From NCBI RefSeq assembly GCF_046115515.1, contig NZ_CP175953.1: DNA of 64,000 nt. One strand, 5' to 3'. The position numbers and the translations under genes were made by a program. Positions 18,243 through 28,200 of this stretch are shown piece by piece. Under the pieces are notes generated by a model that saw nothing but the letters and a program-made list of their open reading frames with translations, ran no database searches and was not told the origin of the DNA. Source of the stretch: Gracilimonas sp017641085. Lineage in GTDB: Bacteria > Bacteroidota > Rhodothermia > Balneolales > Balneolaceae. Numbering within the stretch: the stretch's first letter is position 1; every line of letters begins with the position of its first letter.

Positions 18243-21200
18243 TCTTTAACCGGTATAACTATTGTAATTGTAGTTTCTTCCGTTTTTCCCGAATTAACGG
18301 ATAAGGTACCCCCGAGAGTTTCAACCCTTTCATTCATTCCTGACAGACCAAGCCCACCTGCATTTAATTTATCGCCAGGGTCAAATCCAATACCATTATC
18401 CCATATCATAGCTTTTAATCCTGGTTCTGCCCTTCGGATAATTACAGATGCTTCTGTAGCTTTTGAATGTTTGAAAATATTGGTTATCCCTTCCTGAATA
18501 ACTCTGTAGAAGTTGATTTCTTTGTCTTTGGATATCACCTCATCAATATCGTCCACATGGTAACTCCATTCTATAGAAGAGGAGTCCTGAACCTGACTGC
18601 ATAAATTGTTCAAAGCTTCAGTGAGTCCAAATTTCTCAAGGTGAACCGGACGTAATCCATGAGAAATAGACCGGACGTCCTCAATAGAGGTAACCGCACT
18701 TTGCATAATTTCATCAAGCTGTTCGTCCAGTTCCGCAGGTTGATCAACAAATTTTCGAGCAAGCTCTGCCCTGTTTTTTATAACTAAAATTTGCTGGCCA
18801 AGACTATCGTGTAGTTCAGATGCAATCCGCTTTCTTTCCTGCTCCTCCGATTCAATAAGCTGTTCGGTAAAGCGCTTTTGTCGTGCATTCTGTCTTTTCA
18901 GCTGCTCTATTCTCAAATAATAGATAAGACCAATTGTACCAATGATCAATAACCCCATTAAGGTATAGAACCAGCCTGTTTGCCAGAAAGGCGGTATAAC
19001 CGTAATGGCTAATGAAGCTCCCTCCATATTCCAAACTCCATCGCTATTACCGGCAATCACTCTAAACGTATAATTGCCGGGCGGGATCTTTGAGTAGAGT
19101 GCTTCTCTTCGATTTCCTACCTCGATCCAGTCATCATTCAAACCTTCCATTTTATACCGGAACTCCACCTTTCCAGGTTCTGAAAAGCTTATAGCTGTAT
19201 ATAAAATTTCCAAATATGAAGTGTTGTAGGATAGTGATATACCAGAAGAAAGCTCAACAGGCCCCTCATCTGTATTTAGCTTTTCGATATAAACCCGCGG
19301 TGACACCTCATTTTTCCTGACTAACCCGGGGTTTACCACAGCTACGCCGGCTACGGTAGGAAAATAAATACGACCTAAAGAATCGGTAAAAGTACTTGGC
19401 TGAAATCCCCCGTTTGTTTCGGCAGAATTCATGCCATCAGCTGCTCCGTAAGAATTGGATGGTATGTGATCAATTTCACCGTCCAAAAAGCCATTCAAGT
19501 CGCTTCTATTAACACTCGATATGCCACGATTACTGCCCATCCAAAAATTACCCTCTTCATCTTCAACAATGTGTGAGATAATATTGTCATATAAACCATC
19601 CTCTTCGGTAATATTTAAAACCTCATTCCCGTCAATCCTGAAAAGTCCATTGCCATATGTTCCTACCCAGATGTAGCCATTGCCATCTTCAAAAATTGCG
19701 CGAACCGGTGGTTGTTTTTCTTGAAAAGAGCCCGGTTCATTACTCAATAATTCAATTTTTTTCATTTCCCCGCCATCGATTCTGTTTAAGCCGGCCCTTG
19801 TACCAATCCACATTCTTCCACGGCTATCTTCAAATATCGTTCGGACACTATTGTAGTAAAGCCCGTCTTCTATTGTCAGATTCTTAAAATAATCTCCCTT
19901 GTAAACAAATACCCCATCATCAGTGAGCACCCAAATTTGACCCTTTGTATCTTCTGATATTCCAAAAACTCTACCTGCAGTGAATCCATCTTCATCACCA
20001 AAAGTTTTAGCCGGTCCTTCCAAAGTCGGGAGATAACGTAAATCATTTGAACCAATCCAAATTCTTTCTTTTGTATCCTGATATACTGCCCAGTTACATT
20101 TTCCTTCGAATATTTCGTTTAAATTTGGATAGGTAGCTTTGAGTCCGTCCCAATAGTAAATACCCCCGCAATTAGTTGCAAAAAGAGCTTTTCCATCGTT
20201 TAATTGAGCCAGAGAAAGCATTTTCTCATTATTTAAGCCCTGATCTATGTCGATCATATGAATTGGAGTTGACCGGAGTTTAAATAATCCATCTCCGTCT
20301 GTCCCAAACCAATAATTCCCTTCGTTATCCTTTAAAACACTCCGATAAATAACATTCAGCTGCCCGGGAATCGGGGTCATTTGCCTGAATTTATCTTCTT
20401 CCCAAATAAGGATGTCGCCGGGGAAATTAATGATGAGTTTCTCTTCATCAAATCTCTCAAACCGAACAAAATTATTGTTGCTTGCCCCGTTTTCTGTATC
20501 AAATACCTGACGGGAATTTCCATTTTGAATGAGCACCCCATTATCAACCGTTCCGATGAACAGCTGGCCTGAGTGCTTTGGGTATTCAATAACTTCTATA
20601 TATCCAAGATGGGCGTTCTTTTCCTCGTTCTCGTAATCCTCTATCTGAATAACACTGTCGCCTGCCGTCTTCACAATTTTATACTCGTATGCAAGCCAAA
20701 TACCTGAACTATCATTCTTGATTACTTCGGCTAAATCAGAATCAACAATTAGTTCTTTCTTTTCAAATTCAGTTCCTGTAAAACGATAGGTATCTCCATA
20801 CGCAGTCGCCCAGAGCACTCCCCTCTCATCTTCGTTTAACTCAATCCGGCTGCCTCCTTGCTTTCCAAAATCATACGTTTCTATCTTGCCGCCTATATAT
20901 CGCTGTACATACCCCAAATCACCTTCCAGAAATAACCAAATCCCCCCCTTCCGGTCTTCATATAATTCGAGGATACGCTCAGTCGCCAATCCTTTTAAGT
21001 TAGACTTATTGAATACCGTAAATGAATTGCCATCAAAACGCACCAATCCCCCATAGGTAGCCATCCATAGGTAACCATCTTTCGTTTGAATGATATCATT
21101 AACGGAGCTTTGGGGAAGCCCGTCTTTAAGACCAAACTGTGTGACTACAAAATTCTGTTCACCTATAGTTTGGCCTTGCACACCTGTAGCACAGAGTACC

Positions 21201-21244
21201 TGAAAAGCCAACAATAAGAAAAGGGGTAATACTGCTTCCTTCAT
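18227..21244 (-). CDS. membrane sensor histidine kinase with two-bladed-propeller sensor (Reg_prop, Y_Y_Y, HisKA_3)
   Basis: 1005 residues: signal peptide, then repeated Reg_prop blades across about 30-640 (motifs such as GYLWMATYGGLVRFDG and GYIWVGTYGNGLFRIDG), a Y_Y_Y Ig-like domain about 680-745 (LEILYTAISFSEP...FRYKMEGL), one transmembrane helix about 755-775, a HisKA_3 dimerisation domain with phospho-accepting H812 (ASELHDSLGQQ) and a HATPase_c domain ending near 1000 (DNGIGFDPGD, GGLGLSGM). The sensor half lies in the periplasm and in this family usually senses glycans or related ligands. It overlaps and surely phosphorylates the LuxR-type regulator downstream. Unlike Bacteroides hybrid systems, kinase and regulator are separate proteins. 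Confidence 0.95.
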   Translation of the reverse strand: MKEAVLPLFLLLAFQVLCATGVQGQTIGEQNFVVTQFGLKDGLPQSSVNDIIQTKDGYLWMATYGGLVRFDGNSFTVFNKSNLKGLATERILELYEDRKGGIWLFLEGDLGYVQRYIGGKIETYDFGKQGGSRIELNEDERGVLWATAYGDTYRFTGTEFEKKELIVDSDLAEVIKNDSSGIWLAYEYKIVKTAGDSVIQIEDYENEEKNAHLGYIEVIEYPKHSGQLFIGTVDNGVLIQNGNSRQVFDTENGASNNNFVRFERFDEEKLIINFPGDILIWEEDKFRQMTPIPGQLNVIYRSVLKDNEGNYWFGTDGDGLFKLRSTPIHMIDIDQGLNNEKMLSLAQLNDGKALFATNCGGIYYWDGLKATYPNLNEIFEGKCNWAVYQDTKERIWIGSNDLRYLPTLEGPAKTFGDEDGFTAGRVFGISEDTKGQIWVLTDDGVFVYKGDYFKNLTIEDGLYYNSVRTIFEDSRGRMWIGTRAGLNRIDGGEMKKIELLSNEPGSFQEKQPPVRAIFEDGNGYIWVGTYGNGLFRIDGNEVLNITEEDGLYDNIISHIVEDEEGNFWMGSNRGISSVNRSDLNGFLDGEIDHIPSNSYGAADGMNSAETNGGFQPSTFTDSLGRIYFPTVAGVAVVNPGLVRKNEVSPRVYIEKLNTDEGPVELSSGISLSYNTSYLEILYTAISFSEPGKVEFRYKMEGLNDDWIEVGNRREALYSKIPPGNYTFRVIAGNSDGVWNMEGASLAITVIPPFWQTGWFYTLMGLLIIGTIGLIYYLRIEQLKRQNARQKRFTEQLIESEEQERKRIASELHDSLGQQILVIKNRAELARKFVDQPAELDEQLDEIMQSAVTSIEDVRSISHGLRPVHLEKFGLTEALNNLCSQVQDSSSIEWSYHVDDIDEVISKDKEINFYRVIQEGITNIFKHSKATEASVIIRRAEPGLKAMIWDNGIGFDPGDKLNAGGLGLSGMNERVETLGGTLSVNSGKTEETTITIVIPVKEWAMS

Positions 21245-21346
21245 ACATCAATTATGGGCCGCAAAAATACACAGGAGGGGATGAAATACAAATAATAACC
21301 GTTATCATTGGCTAAATTTAATACTCCCATACAAAACCATAATCGC

Positions 21347-22609
21347 TTATTCCAACACATCTTTTGCGTAGCTCTTCATAGCCTGTATAAAGCAATAGGT
21401 GGCTAAAAGCCCGCAAACGGTAAATACCAACAGCAGTGCTTTCGAGGGTCCGTAAACACCGGTAAAAATATGATCGATCATCCAGCCGGTTACGGGAGGA
21501 CCAATTCCAAAACCCACGATGCTCACCACAAACAAATACACCGCGCCGGCCATCCCGCGCATATCGGATTTTACAAAATATTGGATGAGCGCAGCGGCCA
21601 CTCCGTTATAGGAAGAGGATACGACGTTGGCGAATCCCACCAGTAAGAATGCCGTCAAAGCCGACTCGGCCATCAACCCGAAATAATAGAATGGGAGTCC
21701 ACCCAGGGCTGCTACGATTCCCATCACAAAACGCTTTTCAGCTCCCCATTTTTTAGCAAAGTAATCAGCCAGCCAGCCGGATGCATTTACACTAACCCCG
21801 GTTGCAAACATAAACCAGCCGTATTGAGAAATTAGCGAAGGCATTTCAAAAGTGTCGTTAAGCACCGTCCCGATAAAAGCGAGAATGGTGTATCCGCTGA
21901 GGGCCAGAAGGGAAAAACCCGCCAGATGATAACGCACCGTTTTCTTTTGGAGAATGAATTTCAGCACGCTGAAGAATTGCATTGCCGAGCGCTCACTTTT
22001 GCCTGAATTGCGTTTCGGCTCACGAATTAACAAAAAGCCAATGACTACTAAAACCAGTCCCGGCCAGCCTACAGTTTTCATGGCTATCCGCCAGTCGTAG
22101 AGTTCAGCAAAAGAACCGCCAATCAGAAATGAAAGTCCTACCCCTACAAATATCCCGGATGCATATAATGAGAATACCCTTGCCCTTTTTTCGGGCGGAA
22201 AGTAATCGGCCAGCAACGAATATACCGCCGGACTCAATGCCGACTGACTTACCCCTACAAAAAACCGGGCCGTAACCAGAAAAAGGAACGAGCTGGCAAA
22301 TCCGCTGGCCACCGTCATCAGGCTCCAAATTAATAAACCTGTCAGGATAATTCGCTTACGGGAAAACTGATCAGCAAACCACCCCATGAATATTCCGCAG
22401 ATGGCATAAATCAGGGAAAAAGCCGGCCCGTACAACACCCCGATTTGCGTATTGCTGAAGCCAAGGTCATCACGGATGGCCGTTCCCAACACGGCCACAA
22501 TCTGCCGGTCCACAAAGCTGGAGATATAGATAAGGGATAGTAACCCCAACACCAGCCAGGCATAGAATTTGGGAGATTTAGCTTCGAGCGTTTCATATAT
22601 GAATTTCAT
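21347..22609 (-). CDS. MFS transporter, spinster-like
   Basis: About 420 residues with 12 predicted membrane helices. The first helices carry YISSFVDRQIVAVLG and the loop between helices 2 and 3 has GWFADQFSRKRII, the usual MFS motif A region. The N-terminus resembles the spinster/hexuronate-like group of the major facilitator superfamily. The ORF extends to a TTG at 22633, but ATG 22609 is the better start. The gene lies on its own between the two-component system and asd, so context does not reveal the substrate. Confidence 0.85.
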   Translation of the reverse strand: MKFIYETLEAKSPKFYAWLVLGLLSLIYISSFVDRQIVAVLGTAIRDDLGFSNTQIGVLYGPAFSLIYAICGIFMGWFADQFSRKRIILTGLLIWSLMTVASGFASSFLFLVTARFFVGVSQSALSPAVYSLLADYFPPEKRARVFSLYASGIFVGVGLSFLIGGSFAELYDWRIAMKTVGWPGLVLVVIGFLLIREPKRNSGKSERSAMQFFSVLKFILQKKTVRYHLAGFSLLALSGYTILAFIGTVLNDTFEMPSLISQYGWFMFATGVSVNASGWLADYFAKKWGAEKRFVMGIVAALGGLPFYYFGLMAESALTAFLLVGFANVVSSSYNGVAAALIQYFVKSDMRGMAGAVYLFVVSIVGFGIGPPVTGWMIDHIFTGVYGPSKALLLVFTVCGLLATYCFIQAMKSYAKDVLE

Positions 22610-22633
22610 GGCTCCAAAGATAACACCGAACAA

Positions 22634-23052
22634 GGAACATTCAACATTGAGCGTTGAACGGTTAATTCATCATTGTATTCCCTTTATCCTGTAAATCAGG
22701 GTTCAAGTCTCTTCTTTATAGAACACGGATGAGTGGATAGGGCTGATGTTCGCTGATAAAATCCAATCATGTTTCAACAAAATATCGGGGCTATTTCAGA
22801 TTCCGGCTCAGGGCCGGAATGACGACAATGTTGTTTATGAATGAAGAATAGCTGATATCCTATTAATAGTCCGCGAATATTTGCCCTACCTGTTTCATCC
22901 GCGTTCTATTACTGACCAGTTTAACAACATACACTCCTTCTTACCTGCCTATGTCAATCAAAAAAACCTTCAATAAAACTATCACATAAAGGGTGAAGAA
23001 TGTTTATTTTTAAGGCTCACAAAATTTTGATTTAACCACTCACTCAACAATC
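22634..23052. other. spacer with nested inverted repeats upstream of asd
   Basis: This divergent spacer of about 420 nt has no coding region. Outer arms ATAGAACACGGATGA (22718-22732) and TCATCCGCGTTCTAT (22894-22908) are inverted, and a hairpin TTCCGGCTCAGGGCCGGAA lies at 22801-22819. The GAACACGGATGA word recurs at 62153-62164. The asd promoter should lie in the last 100 nt. Confidence 0.65.
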
Positions 23053-24105
23053 ATGATGAAAGTTGGAATTCTGGGCGCTACAGGCGCTGTTGGCCAAAAA
23101 TTTATTCGCTTGCTTCAGGGGCACCCCTGGTTTGAAATCGAAGCCCTTGGAGCTTCAGAACGTTCGGCCGGAAAAAAGTATAAAGATGCTGCCAACTGGA
23201 TTGAAGATGTGGTGTTGCCCGAGCATATCATGGACACCGTTGTCAAAAATTGTGAACCCGGCGAATTTAGTAACATGGATTTTGTGTTTTCCGGGCTGGA
23301 TTCATCCGTTGCCGGTGATATCGAAAAAGCTTTTGCGGAAGCCGGGATTCCGGTCATTTCCAATGCAAAAAACTACCGGCAGGACCCCACGGTTCCGCTG
23401 CTGATACCGGAAATCAACCCGGATCATACCGACCTTATTAAAACACAGTCGTTCAGTAAAGATGGGAAGGGCTGGATTGTGACCAACCCGAATTGTGTGG
23501 CCGTGCCGTTATCGCTGGCGCTAAAACCATTGTTTGATTCATTTGGAATTGAAGCCCTTATCCTTACAACCATGCAGGCAGTTTCAGGAGCCGGATATCC
23601 CGGTGTGGCCAGCCTGGATATTCTTGGTAACGTGGTTCCTTTTATTTCCGGAGAAGAGCCTAAGGTTGGACCTGAAACACGAAAATTACTGAGTACTTTG
23701 TCCGGCGAATCCCTTAACCTTCCCGAATTTAAGGTTCAGGCGACAGCAACCCGTGTTCCGTCTATCAACGGACATATGATTTCAGCTACCGTGAAGCTGG
23801 AAAACCCTCCGACTGATTTGGACGAGCTGAAAAAAGCCTACCAAAACTACCAGAATCCTGTTTCCGAATTGGATCTGCCTTTCTCACCGAAAGCACTCTA
23901 TAACCTTCACGACAATGAATATTACCCACAACCCCGCCTCCATGCAGATTGGGAGAATGGGATGCAGCTGCATTTAGGGCGATTGAGAAAAGCCGAAGTA
24001 TTTGATGTCAGCTTTGTGGCTATGGCTCACAACACCATTCGGGGTGCAGCCGGCGGTGCCATTTTAAATGCGGAATTGCTGACTAAAAAAGGATTCCTGA
24101 AATAG
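23053..24105 (+). CDS. asd: aspartate-semialdehyde dehydrogenase
   Basis: 350 residues. Catalyses NADPH-dependent reduction of aspartyl phosphate to aspartate semialdehyde, the branch point to lysine/diaminopimelate, threonine and methionine. The N-terminal nucleotide-binding motif is GILGATGAVGQKF; the catalytic cysteine is C148 in TNPNCVAVPLS; a conserved NGHMISATVKLE segment lies near 240. Length and motifs fit the archaeal/fungal-like ASADH subfamily rather than the E. coli type. It is monocistronic, and a nested inverted repeat in the convergent spacer downstream probably terminates it. Confidence 0.95.
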   Translation: MMKVGILGATGAVGQKFIRLLQGHPWFEIEALGASERSAGKKYKDAANWIEDVVLPEHIMDTVVKNCEPGEFSNMDFVFSGLDSSVAGDIEKAFAEAGIPVISNAKNYRQDPTVPLLIPEINPDHTDLIKTQSFSKDGKGWIVTNPNCVAVPLSLALKPLFDSFGIEALILTTMQAVSGAGYPGVASLDILGNVVPFISGEEPKVGPETRKLLSTLSGESLNLPEFKVQATATRVPSINGHMISATVKLENPPTDLDELKKAYQNYQNPVSELDLPFSPKALYNLHDNEYYPQPRLHADWENGMQLHLGRLRKAEVFDVSFVAMAHNTIRGAAGGAILNAELLTKKGFLK

Positions 24106-24186
24106 AATAATTTTGCCCTTGAAAACCATCGTAGAGACAGAAAATCTTGTGTCTCTATGATTTGATTGGGGCAAACTGAATTATTC
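24105..24186. repeat. nested inverted repeat between convergent genes (possible two-way terminator)
   Basis: Outer arms GAATAATTTTGCCC and GGGGCAAACTGAATTATTC enclose inner arms ATCGTAGAGACA and TGTCTCTATGAT with a 10-nt loop. The element fills the spacer between asd and the small paralogue pair and reaches into the stop region of the latter. Confidence 0.75.
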
Positions 24187-24576
24187 TTCCATATCCCCAA
24201 GGCGTTTCTGCGACATATACAGGTTTAATTTGGTTGAAAACCGGATTGCCTCGTTCTTATCGTTTCGTTTGATATTCAATTTAATCTTTCCCTGCTCACT
24301 ACCCGGCAATGGTTCAAAAAATGCCCATTGGTTGGCTTCGATAATCAATTTGCCTCCGGTAAAAAACAGGAGCCCTTTCTTGTACTGTATCTTTTTGATG
24401 TGGTCGAGCTGTATGGAAAACTTGCTCAGGTTACTCAATCCGTTCCCCATCATATCATACACTTTGTATTCAAATAGCAATTCTCCATCCAGGAAGCTCA
24501 GAATTCCCTTTACCTCCTTAACCTCCACTTTTACATCTTCGGTTTCATACATCGAATAGTTAAAAGGAATGCTCAT
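24181..24576 (-). CDS. uncharacterised small protein, second of a paralogous pair
   Basis: 131 residues, not recognised as a named family. It is predicted cytosolic, with no signal peptide or membrane helix. It aligns along its length with the protein just upstream (24580-24957): both have GIL, a central QYKKG/EYKKG motif before a beta hairpin with a G-K-L-I core, then LPG, a basic strand (KLNIKRN or VLKVKRK) and a C-terminal helix ending in acidic residues. The alternating short strands plus one C-terminal helix look PH-domain-like (inference). The gene follows its paralogue after 3 nt (TAA ACC ATG), so they are co-expressed and may form a heteromer. Confidence 0.75.
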   Translation of the reverse strand: MSIPFNYSMYETEDVKVEVKEVKGILSFLDGELLFEYKVYDMMGNGLSNLSKFSIQLDHIKKIQYKKGLLFFTGGKLIIEANQWAFFEPLPGSEQGKIKLNIKRNDKNEAIRFSTKLNLYMSQKRLGDMEE

Positions 24577-24579
24577 GGT

Positions 24580-24957
24580 TTAATCTTCCAGCTCGTTTAG
24601 TTTTTGTTCGGAAAGCTTCAGGTTCAGATTGGATGAGATGCTGGCTGCTACATTTCGGTGCTTCCGTTTCACTTTTAATACACGTTCAGTTAATTCCTTA
24701 CCCGGCAAATCCCCAAAAGACGATGCCCTTTTGCCATGCAAAATCAGCTTCCCGCTAAACCATCCCTTTTTATACTCCAGCATATCCAGCTCCGATAGCG
24801 GTATGGTTTCAGTCCGAAGTTCAGACTGATAGGCCTCAACCACAGCGTCTTTTTTCTGGAATTCAAACACCAGATTCTCTCCTTCTACGCGCAGAATTCC
24901 CTCCACTTTCATGAATCCGCCGTTTAAATTTTCGATAGAAAAAGGAAGACTTCGCAT
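24580..24957 (-). CDS. uncharacterised small protein, first of a paralogous pair
   Basis: 125 residues, not recognised. No signal peptide. It shares with the downstream protein the pattern GIL, EYKKG, KLILHGKR, LPGKEL, VLKVKRKHRN and a terminal helix LNLKLSEQKLNELED. This is consistent with a tandem duplication followed by strong divergence. Predicted mostly beta with a terminal helix, which could be a small PH-like fold (inference). The ATG at 24957 is the only sensible start. Neighbours give no functional clue. Confidence 0.75.
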   Translation of the reverse strand: MRSLPFSIENLNGGFMKVEGILRVEGENLVFEFQKKDAVVEAYQSELRTETIPLSELDMLEYKKGWFSGKLILHGKRASSFGDLPGKELTERVLKVKRKHRNVAASISSNLNLKLSEQKLNELED

Positions 24958-24984
24958 ATGCGTTACTGATTTTTAATGATTTAG

Positions 24985-25160
24985 GTGTGTTTGAAAAAAC
25001 TTCTAAAAAAGTACAAAAAATCTGTAAGGAGTGCGCGTTTCATCGCTCTAACTAAACAGCTAACAAAAGAGAAAACTAATCATTGCCTTGAGAATGACAC
25101 AACATTCTCAATGTCCTTCCAGGGGTAAAAGGTGGAACATCCTTTTACCCTCTTTTTTTA
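24985..25160 (+). ncRNA. candidate small RNA or transcription attenuator
   Basis: This spacer contains two consecutive hairpins on the plus strand. The first is TTGAGAATG / CATTCTCAA at 25088-25111. The second, GGGTAAAAGG / CCTTTTACCC at 25123-25150, is followed directly by TCTTTTTTT. No plus-strand gene ends nearby (asd ended about 1 kb earlier and is followed by its own hairpin), so the terminator must end a short transcript started within the spacer. That transcript is either a free small RNA or the leader of the lamin-tail gene downstream. The 5' boundary is a guess. Confidence 0.5.
25123..25159 (+). terminator. intrinsic terminator with no upstream gene on its strand
   Basis: A perfect 10-bp stem (GGGTAAAAGG with CCTTTTACCC), an 8-nt loop and a T-rich tail, 67 nt before the start of the lamin-tail gene. 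It is the defining evidence for the candidate RNA above. Confidence 0.85.
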
Positions 25161-25226
25161 CCGGGATATTTTTTCCTGCAAGTCATTAAACAATTGTTTT
25201 AATTGGCTAAACAAATATTCGGGAGC

Positions 25227-28200
25227 ATGAGGGTACTTTTTTTTATGATATTGTGGGGATTGCCCTGCATCATTTTGGGGCAGTCGGCAAATTTTGAGGA
25301 TGACTTTTCCGATCAGGATATCTCTGACTGGTCTGGTGATACGGGGAATTTCATCTTCACAGAAGAAAACGAAAACATCCTGCTACAGCAAAATGTATCC
25401 GGTGCCGGCATTTCTTACCTGAGCATACCTTCCACCAATACCATCGGCTTCTGGGAGTTTTTCGTTCGTTTAGACGGATTTAGCCCATCAAACGGTAACA
25501 AAGCCGAGATCTACCTGATGAGCGACAATCAGGACCTGACATCTTCTCTGAACGGATACAAACTAAGGGGTGGCGAAAATGGCAGTGGAGATGTATTCCG
25601 GCTATTCAGAATCAGCAATGGCAGCGAATCAGCGGAAGTGCTGACCGGAACTACCGATATCAGCTCCGGCGGAGATTATCGTGTAAAAGTAACCCGCAAT
25701 GCTTCCGGAAACTGGACGCTCGAAGTTGCTGAAGGCTATGCAGGCGTGCTTTCCGTGGAAGATACCGGAGCCGACAACACCTATACTTCCACCTCTTATT
25801 TCGGATTTAAGAACACATATTCTTCTACCCGTTCTAACCTGTTTTACTACGACTTCAAAATTGACATTCCCCCTGTTGAAGTTACTTCCGTTTCTTTGGT
25901 CAGTGATACTGAAGTTGATATCATCTTTTCCAGGGATATTGATTTTTCCTCCGTCCAAACCTCTGATTTTATTTTGAATCCCGGCGAATTAACTCCTCAA
26001 TCTGTGAGTCATCAAAGTGGCGATACCGCACGTATTACGTTTTCTTCGGCCATCTCCACCGGACCAAATTCCCTTACTATTTCCGGTATTGATGACAGCG
26101 CCAATGAAACCACCTTAGCCGATACCACCTTCTCGTTTTTTGTGTATGATGGTTACCAAACCGGGGATGTAATCGTCAATGAGTTCATGAAAGACCCGCC
26201 GCCGGGCACAGCCGAATATGTGGAACTTCGAAATACTTCTTCCCGATTTTTAAATCTGAGGAACTGGCAGCTTGGAGATAATAACTCACTCAGTACCATT
26301 TCTTTTTCAAATTTCACCCTCCTGCCCGATAGCTTTGTAGTCATCTCATCCGATACTTCCGCCTTAAATACATACTATGGCGAAGCGGTATATCTTCAGG
26401 CTTCTCTCCCGGCCTTCAATAATGGCGGAGACCAAATTCGACTTTTTGATGAATCCGGCGGCCTTATCGATTCCCTGGAATATGATGATGACTGGGGAGG
26501 GGAAGATGTGGCACTGGAACGCAGAAGCTCAACGGTTTCCTCTGTTTATAAAGAGAACTGGGGAGACAGCCCGAGCGCAGATTTCGGAACGCCGGGATTT
26601 CCCAACCAGGTTCAGCCCGATAACAAACCGCCTTTCATTTCATCTCTGGAAGTGGAAGACAGTCAGACTTTGCTTTTGGTCATTTCTGAACGGGCAGAAG
26701 CTTCCTCAGCGCAGGACCTCAACAACTATTCCATAAGCCAAAACCCTGAGGCAGATGCATTAACACCACCCATACCCGGAATATCATCCATTCAGCAAAT
26801 AGCACCGGATTCGTTACGTATTTTGCTGGATACCGAACTTCAGGAATACGATGGCAGCTGGACATTAGCGGTCAGCAACCTCACCGATATTTTTGGGAAT
26901 AGTGCTGATCGTGAAACGGACTTCAATTACTATGTGATTTTTTCAGCCGAGCCCAATCAGGTGGTGATTAATGAATTTATGTATGATCCCGGTGACGGAT
27001 TTTCGGAGTTTGTGGAGCTTTACAACCATTCGGACAGTTCATTCAACCTCCAAAACTGGACCTTCAGTGACAATACCGGCGATGATGAAGTACTCACCAC
27101 AAACAGCTTTGTTCTTCCCGCTGGCAAATATGTTGTCCTCGCTCCTGATAGTCTTTTAGCCGTTTCCTTTCCAAACATTTCGCTCATTGATATGGGAAGT
27201 CGTTTTTCATCCCTGAATAACAGCTCCGATGCCATCGTCATCAAAAACCAAAATGGACTGGTTATTGACTCTCTGAGTTATGAAGACAATTGGGGTGGTG
27301 AGGAAATCTCCCTGGAAAGAAGAACAGAAACGGTAACCGGAATTTACCGGGAAAACTGGGGAAACTCCCCTTCTGAGAACCTGGCGACCCCCGGCCGGGA
27401 AAATGAAATCCCCGCAGATTCATCCCCTCCACAAATAACCGATGTTTCCCTTACTGCTGAGGATGCCATCCGTGTAATCTACTCAGAGAGAATCAGTCCA
27501 CAAGCAGCTACAGCAACAGATAACTACGATCTCTCTGCCGAATCTTCCTTTACCGGAGCCATCCCGGGTATTCAATCAGCCACACTCTTTCCACCGGATA
27601 CGGTATTGCTTCAGTTTGATAACGTTTTGGAGAGTGACCCTTCCGGCACCAACTATCAACTCGACATCTCCGGTCAATCCGATGTATTTGGCAATGTATC
27701 GTCTTCCCTGAGTTCCTCATTTTTCCTGATTGAATATGCACATCCTGATTCGGGAGAAGTAGCCATCAGTGAATTTATGTACGATCCCGCTGAAGGTTTT
27801 TCGGAATTCGTGGAATTGGTGAACCGAACCGACAGCGCCTTTAACCTGAAACAGTGGACCTTTAATGACAACACGGGAAACAGGCGACGGATCTCGGATA
27901 CCACCTATACCTTCCCTCCCAACTCCTACCTGGTGCTTACACCAGACAGTACCCTGCTTGAATCTTATCCCGGCATTCCTGCTCTCGTCATCGGCAGCCG
28001 GTTTTCTTCGCTTAATAATTCCACCGATGCCATTGTATTCCGAGACGCATCCGGGACACTTCTGGATTCCCTTACTTACACCTCCGGCTGGGGCGGAGAC
28101 GAAGCTTCTGTTGAACGAAGGTCGTTTGATTTCGCTGCAACTTTTAAAGAAAACTGGGGTACTTCTCCTGCTGAAGAGGCAGCCACACCCGGGGTTCCCA

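Noticed and set aside
24576..24957. The small paralogue pair as a toxin-antitoxin system
   Set aside because: The two proteins are related to each other and have no toxin or DNA-binding motif.
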